A program made the translations under genes and the position numbers. The notes below the pieces were generated by a model that worked only from the letters and a program-made list of their open reading frames with translations, was not told where the DNA came from and made no database searches. DNA of 64,000 nt from Hemileia vastatrix (Eukaryota; Basidiomycota; Pucciniomycetes; Pucciniales; Zaghouaniaceae), in assembly GCA_030280995.1 (NCBI GenBank), contig JASXTE010000005.1, positions 30,134,001 through 30,198,000 on the forward strand. The letters are read 5' to 3'. Shown piece by piece: positions 60,928-64,000 of the stretch. How positions within the stretch are numbered: the first letter of the stretch is position 1; each line of letters starts with the position of its first letter.

Positions 60928-63900
60928 CTCCCTTACCCAAAAAAACAATAAAAAAATGTTAAGACATTTTAATTAATAAGTAAGGAGTGAATAGAAAAAT
61001 AATTTTAAAGTTTCAATGATACATTTACTGAATTAAACAGTATTATTTGTATTTAAATTTTTTCAAGAGATTTTTAAGATCAGAGATTTCATTTTCTGGA
61101 ATCCACTGGTCATATTCACTTGATTTGTTTTTATACATTAATAGATACTTAACTCCTTTTTCTTTAGTAAGGTGTTACTTTTTAAGTATCTTTTCTATTT
61201 CTGCCTTTTTTAAAATTTCTTCAGAATTCTGTTGATGCCTTCCTGATATTATTGGAAATAGAGCAGTATCATTTGAATTCTAAGGTTTTATGAGAGAAAT
61301 AGAAAAAACTGAATGTTTTCTATCATATGGTGCATATAGAATAACTTCAACTGCATTGTTACCAACCATCTTTTCTACTACAAATGGTCCAATGAATGGA
61401 TCCTACAATTTAACATTGTTTTTTTAAATTGAAATTTAGTGTAGAAATAAGGACTTAATCACCCTCTTTGAACATTTTTTCTTTATGGGCTTTATCCCAT
61501 CTTTTCTTCTCATACTCAAATGCCTTATTTATACATTTATTAGCATGCTTTATGAATAATTCTTGCATGTGAAGAAAAGATTTTGTACCTGGATGGATAT
61601 CCAATCTATGTATTTATTAAGAGTTTTAGCAGGGATATTAGATACAGAACCCAACTATAACTCAAATGGCTTTTTCCCAGTTACAGAATTTACTGTACTA
61701 TTTTATGCATATTTTTAACCTGGTATAAGGGTTACACAATCATGAGTAAATCTGTCATTGTCTTTATAGTCAAGACCAAAAGCACAATATCTTCTTATCA
61801 TATCTTCTAATTTTTGTATCATTCTTTCTGCTAGCCCATCAGTTTGTGGGTGGTGTGCTGTAGAGAGTTCTAATTGACACCCTGAAACATCCATAAGTGA
61901 TTTCCAGAACTCAGAAGTAAATCTAGGATCTCTTTCTGAGACTATTGCTTTGGGGAAACCTTCTATATTTAACATTTGTGTCCACTATAAAAAGGCTAAG
62001 TCTTTTTCAGAAACCTCTTTGTGGGTAGGAAGAAATTTACACAATTTTGTAAATCTATCTAAAATTACCCAGCAGGAGTCATAACTCTTATGCCCTGCTA
62101 TTGGCAAACCTGTTACAAAGTCCATGTTAACTATTTCCCATGGAGCTTTTGCTTGCTCAATTTTTTTTAATAAACCAGCTCTTTTGCCTGTTAATATTTT
62201 AGATTTTTGACAAGAATCACATGTCTCAACATATTTTTGAACATCATCAGACATATTAATCCACCAAGCTGTATTGTTTACTCTGGTTAATGTTTTATAG
62301 AAGTAAAAATGACATGCTAATAGATCATCATGACATATGCTTAACATTAACTCTTTCATTGAAGGGGGAATTACAATTACATTGCTTAATTTCTTCCTGT
62401 AATATATAAAACCATCCTCAATGGAAAATTTTCCTTTTTCTAATGCTTCTTTATACTTTTGTGGTAATGTTTTTATTAATGCACTCATTGAAGCATTAGA
62501 TGGATCATTTAATATTGTTGTGAGTTTACTAAAGTGAGGATCTGAAGCATAATTATCAAGAAATGATTGCATAAATTCATCCTTAAGATCTACATTATAA
62601 ATGCTATAAATGTTAATAATCTCTATTTCAGGAACATAAGAAGGATTATCATCATTATTGGGTATAGGTACTCAAGATAACAGATCTACATTTGAGTGTA
62701 TGGTTCCTGCTCTATGTGTTATAGCCATCCATCCTATTTATTCTTGTACAGCTAATTTCCATCTAAACATATGTTTGTTAGGAGTTTTCAAGTTTATGAG
62801 TGACTTAACTGCACTACAGTAAGTTATTAAATCAAATTTTTGGTCTTCCAGGTAATAACGTAGCTAATAAAGAGCCCATACTACTGCCAAAAATTAAAGT
62901 TGAGTAGTACCATATTTCAATTCACTACTTCTTAGAGTACATGAAATAAAACAAATTACTACTTCTGACATTTTCCTTCAATAGGTTGTTTTGATGCAAA
63001 GCAGCACCCAGACCAATAAAACTTGCATCTGTATACAACACAAAAGGCAATTTGAAATCTTTTAATCCCAAGACAGTTAATGTCATTAAGCATTCTTTCA
63101 ACTTATCAAAAGCCTGTTCTCTTTCATTATTCCAAATGAAAGCTTCTGATTTCTTTATCAGAGTGGTCAATGGTGAAGCAATTAATTGGTAGCTCTTTAT
63201 ATATTGTCTATAATAACCACAGGTATCAAGAAAAGATTGTAAATCCTTTACATTTTGAGAGATTCCAATATTATTGATTGCAGCCACCTTATTTTGGTCT
63301 ACGCATACTTGTAAGCCAGATACAATATGACCAAGCAATTTTAAAGACTCAAACCCAAATTTACATTTTTTCAATGCAAGGGTCATTTTCATTTCATCAA
63401 TTTTCTGAAATACCTTTTTTAAATGGATTAAGTGCTCATCATATGTCTTAGAGAACACTATAATGTCATCAATGTATACCATTAAACATCCCTCAATCAT
63501 TTCATTATGGAATGTTATATCCATTAACTTCTGAAATACTGAAGGAGCATTTTTTGGTCCAAATGGCATAGTGACATATTTATATATTCTTATATGTGTA
63601 GTTATCAACAAAAAATTCTGTGAATTCTTTTCTACAGCAATCTGTTGGTACCCTTTATTTCAATCCAGGAAACTTATATATTTAGCACCTGAAAGTGTAG
63701 AATGTATAGAGGCAATCCTTGCAAGGGATAAGTATCATCCACTGTGAATGTATTTAATGCTCTATAATCACCGCACAGTCTTACTTTATCTTGTTTATGA
63801 GAAATTAGCACTGATGATATTACACAATATTGTGGTGTATTTTTAACCTTTTCAATAATGTTCATTTTTAAAAACATCATAATATTATCCTCTATGTCTT

Positions 63901-64000
63901 CCCTCTTCATTGTTGTAGCAGGGTGTGGTTTCCTTTTAAGACTAGCAGGAATTATATCAATATCACAGGTTAAACTAATTTCATCTCATGATATTTTACA
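60928..64000 (-). mobile_element. Ty3/gypsy copy 4 body, continues beyond window
   Basis: Minus-strand integrase, RNase H and RT, close to copy 3 in wording. The 3' LTR lies to the left (60685-60927 plus 23868-24819). The protease, gag and 5' LTR must lie to the right of the window. The copy is inserted in the RT of copy 5. Confidence 0.9.
60928..64000 (-). pseudogene. pol: copy 4 pol: RT, RNase H, integrase, chromodomain (broken)
   Basis: RT: 63674-63910 (LCGDYRALNTFTVDD) then 62925-63611 (MPFGPKNAPSVFQKLMD, YIDDIIVFS intact, and RNase H start LYTDASFIGLGAAL). There is a frame break near 63660. Further RNase H text near 62750-62900 is broken. The integrase zinc region and core are at 61985-62572 (CHDDLLACHFYFYK, CDSCQKSK, NMDFVTGLP) and 61715-61975 (STAHHPQTDGLAERMIQ). 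A chromodomain-like tail near 61047-61240 retains EYDQWIPENEI-type text. This is the least damaged RT of its family in the window but still has several stops. Confidence 0.88.

Overview
ORGANISM. This is an AT-rich, transposon-saturated nuclear window from a filamentous fungus, most likely a basidiomycete and plausibly a rust (Pucciniales). The reasons are introns of about 50-100 bp with GTAWGT donors, a basidiomycete-type CACTA (Tnp2/EnSpm) transposase, a fungal TET/JBP-type dioxygenase, chromodomain Ty3/gypsy elements, and TCG-to-TTG decay of repeats. I cannot name a genus from sequence alone. No bacterial genes, tRNA or rRNA are recognisable, and no ordinary host housekeeping gene is visible.

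LAYOUT. 1-4514: degenerate gypsy copy 1 (minus strand). 6300-7795: about 2.5 tandem units of 610 bp carrying a perfect hairpin. 8380-8835: ATGCAT low-complexity DNA. 9142-12249: gypsy copy 2, a different family, with near-intact protease and RT; its RNase H is cut by a CACTA-type end at 9141. 13640-16290: an integrase relic split by a solo LTR (14116-15291). 19300-23867: gypsy copy 5 (plus strand), whose gag carries a 261-bp CACTA MITE.

THE NEST. From 23868 to the right edge there is a nest that can be read from its junctions. Copy 5 RT is interrupted by copy 4 (minus, LTR starts at 23868, body 60928 to the window end). The 3' LTR of copy 4 is interrupted by copy 3 (24820-60679, target duplication ATAAG). 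The 5' LTR of copy 3 is interrupted by a 27,039-bp CACTA-like DNA transposon (33148-60186, 40-bp terminal inverted repeats, target duplication ATC).

THE LARGE DNA TRANSPOSON. It carries six intact-looking, intron-containing genes: a TET/JBP-like 2OG-Fe(II) dioxygenase (40868-42780), an unknown 693-aa protein (43580-46012), two paralogous proteins of an unknown family (49200-50877 and 55758-56879), a Tnp2 transposase (51304-54682) and an SNF2 ATPase (56985-59291). It also holds two striking non-coding structures: a cluster of 13 consecutive hairpins (39027-39823) and about 20 palindromes centred on TCGATCGA arranged in a larger inverted repeat (47048-48984).

HOW IT MAY WORK. The transposase and the TIRs would provide mobility. 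The dioxygenase (predicted 5-methylpyrimidine oxidation) together with the SNF2 remodeller suggests that the element carries its own chromatin or DNA-methylation counter-defence. That is inference. The junctions, motifs and splice-consistent open frames are read directly from the sequence.
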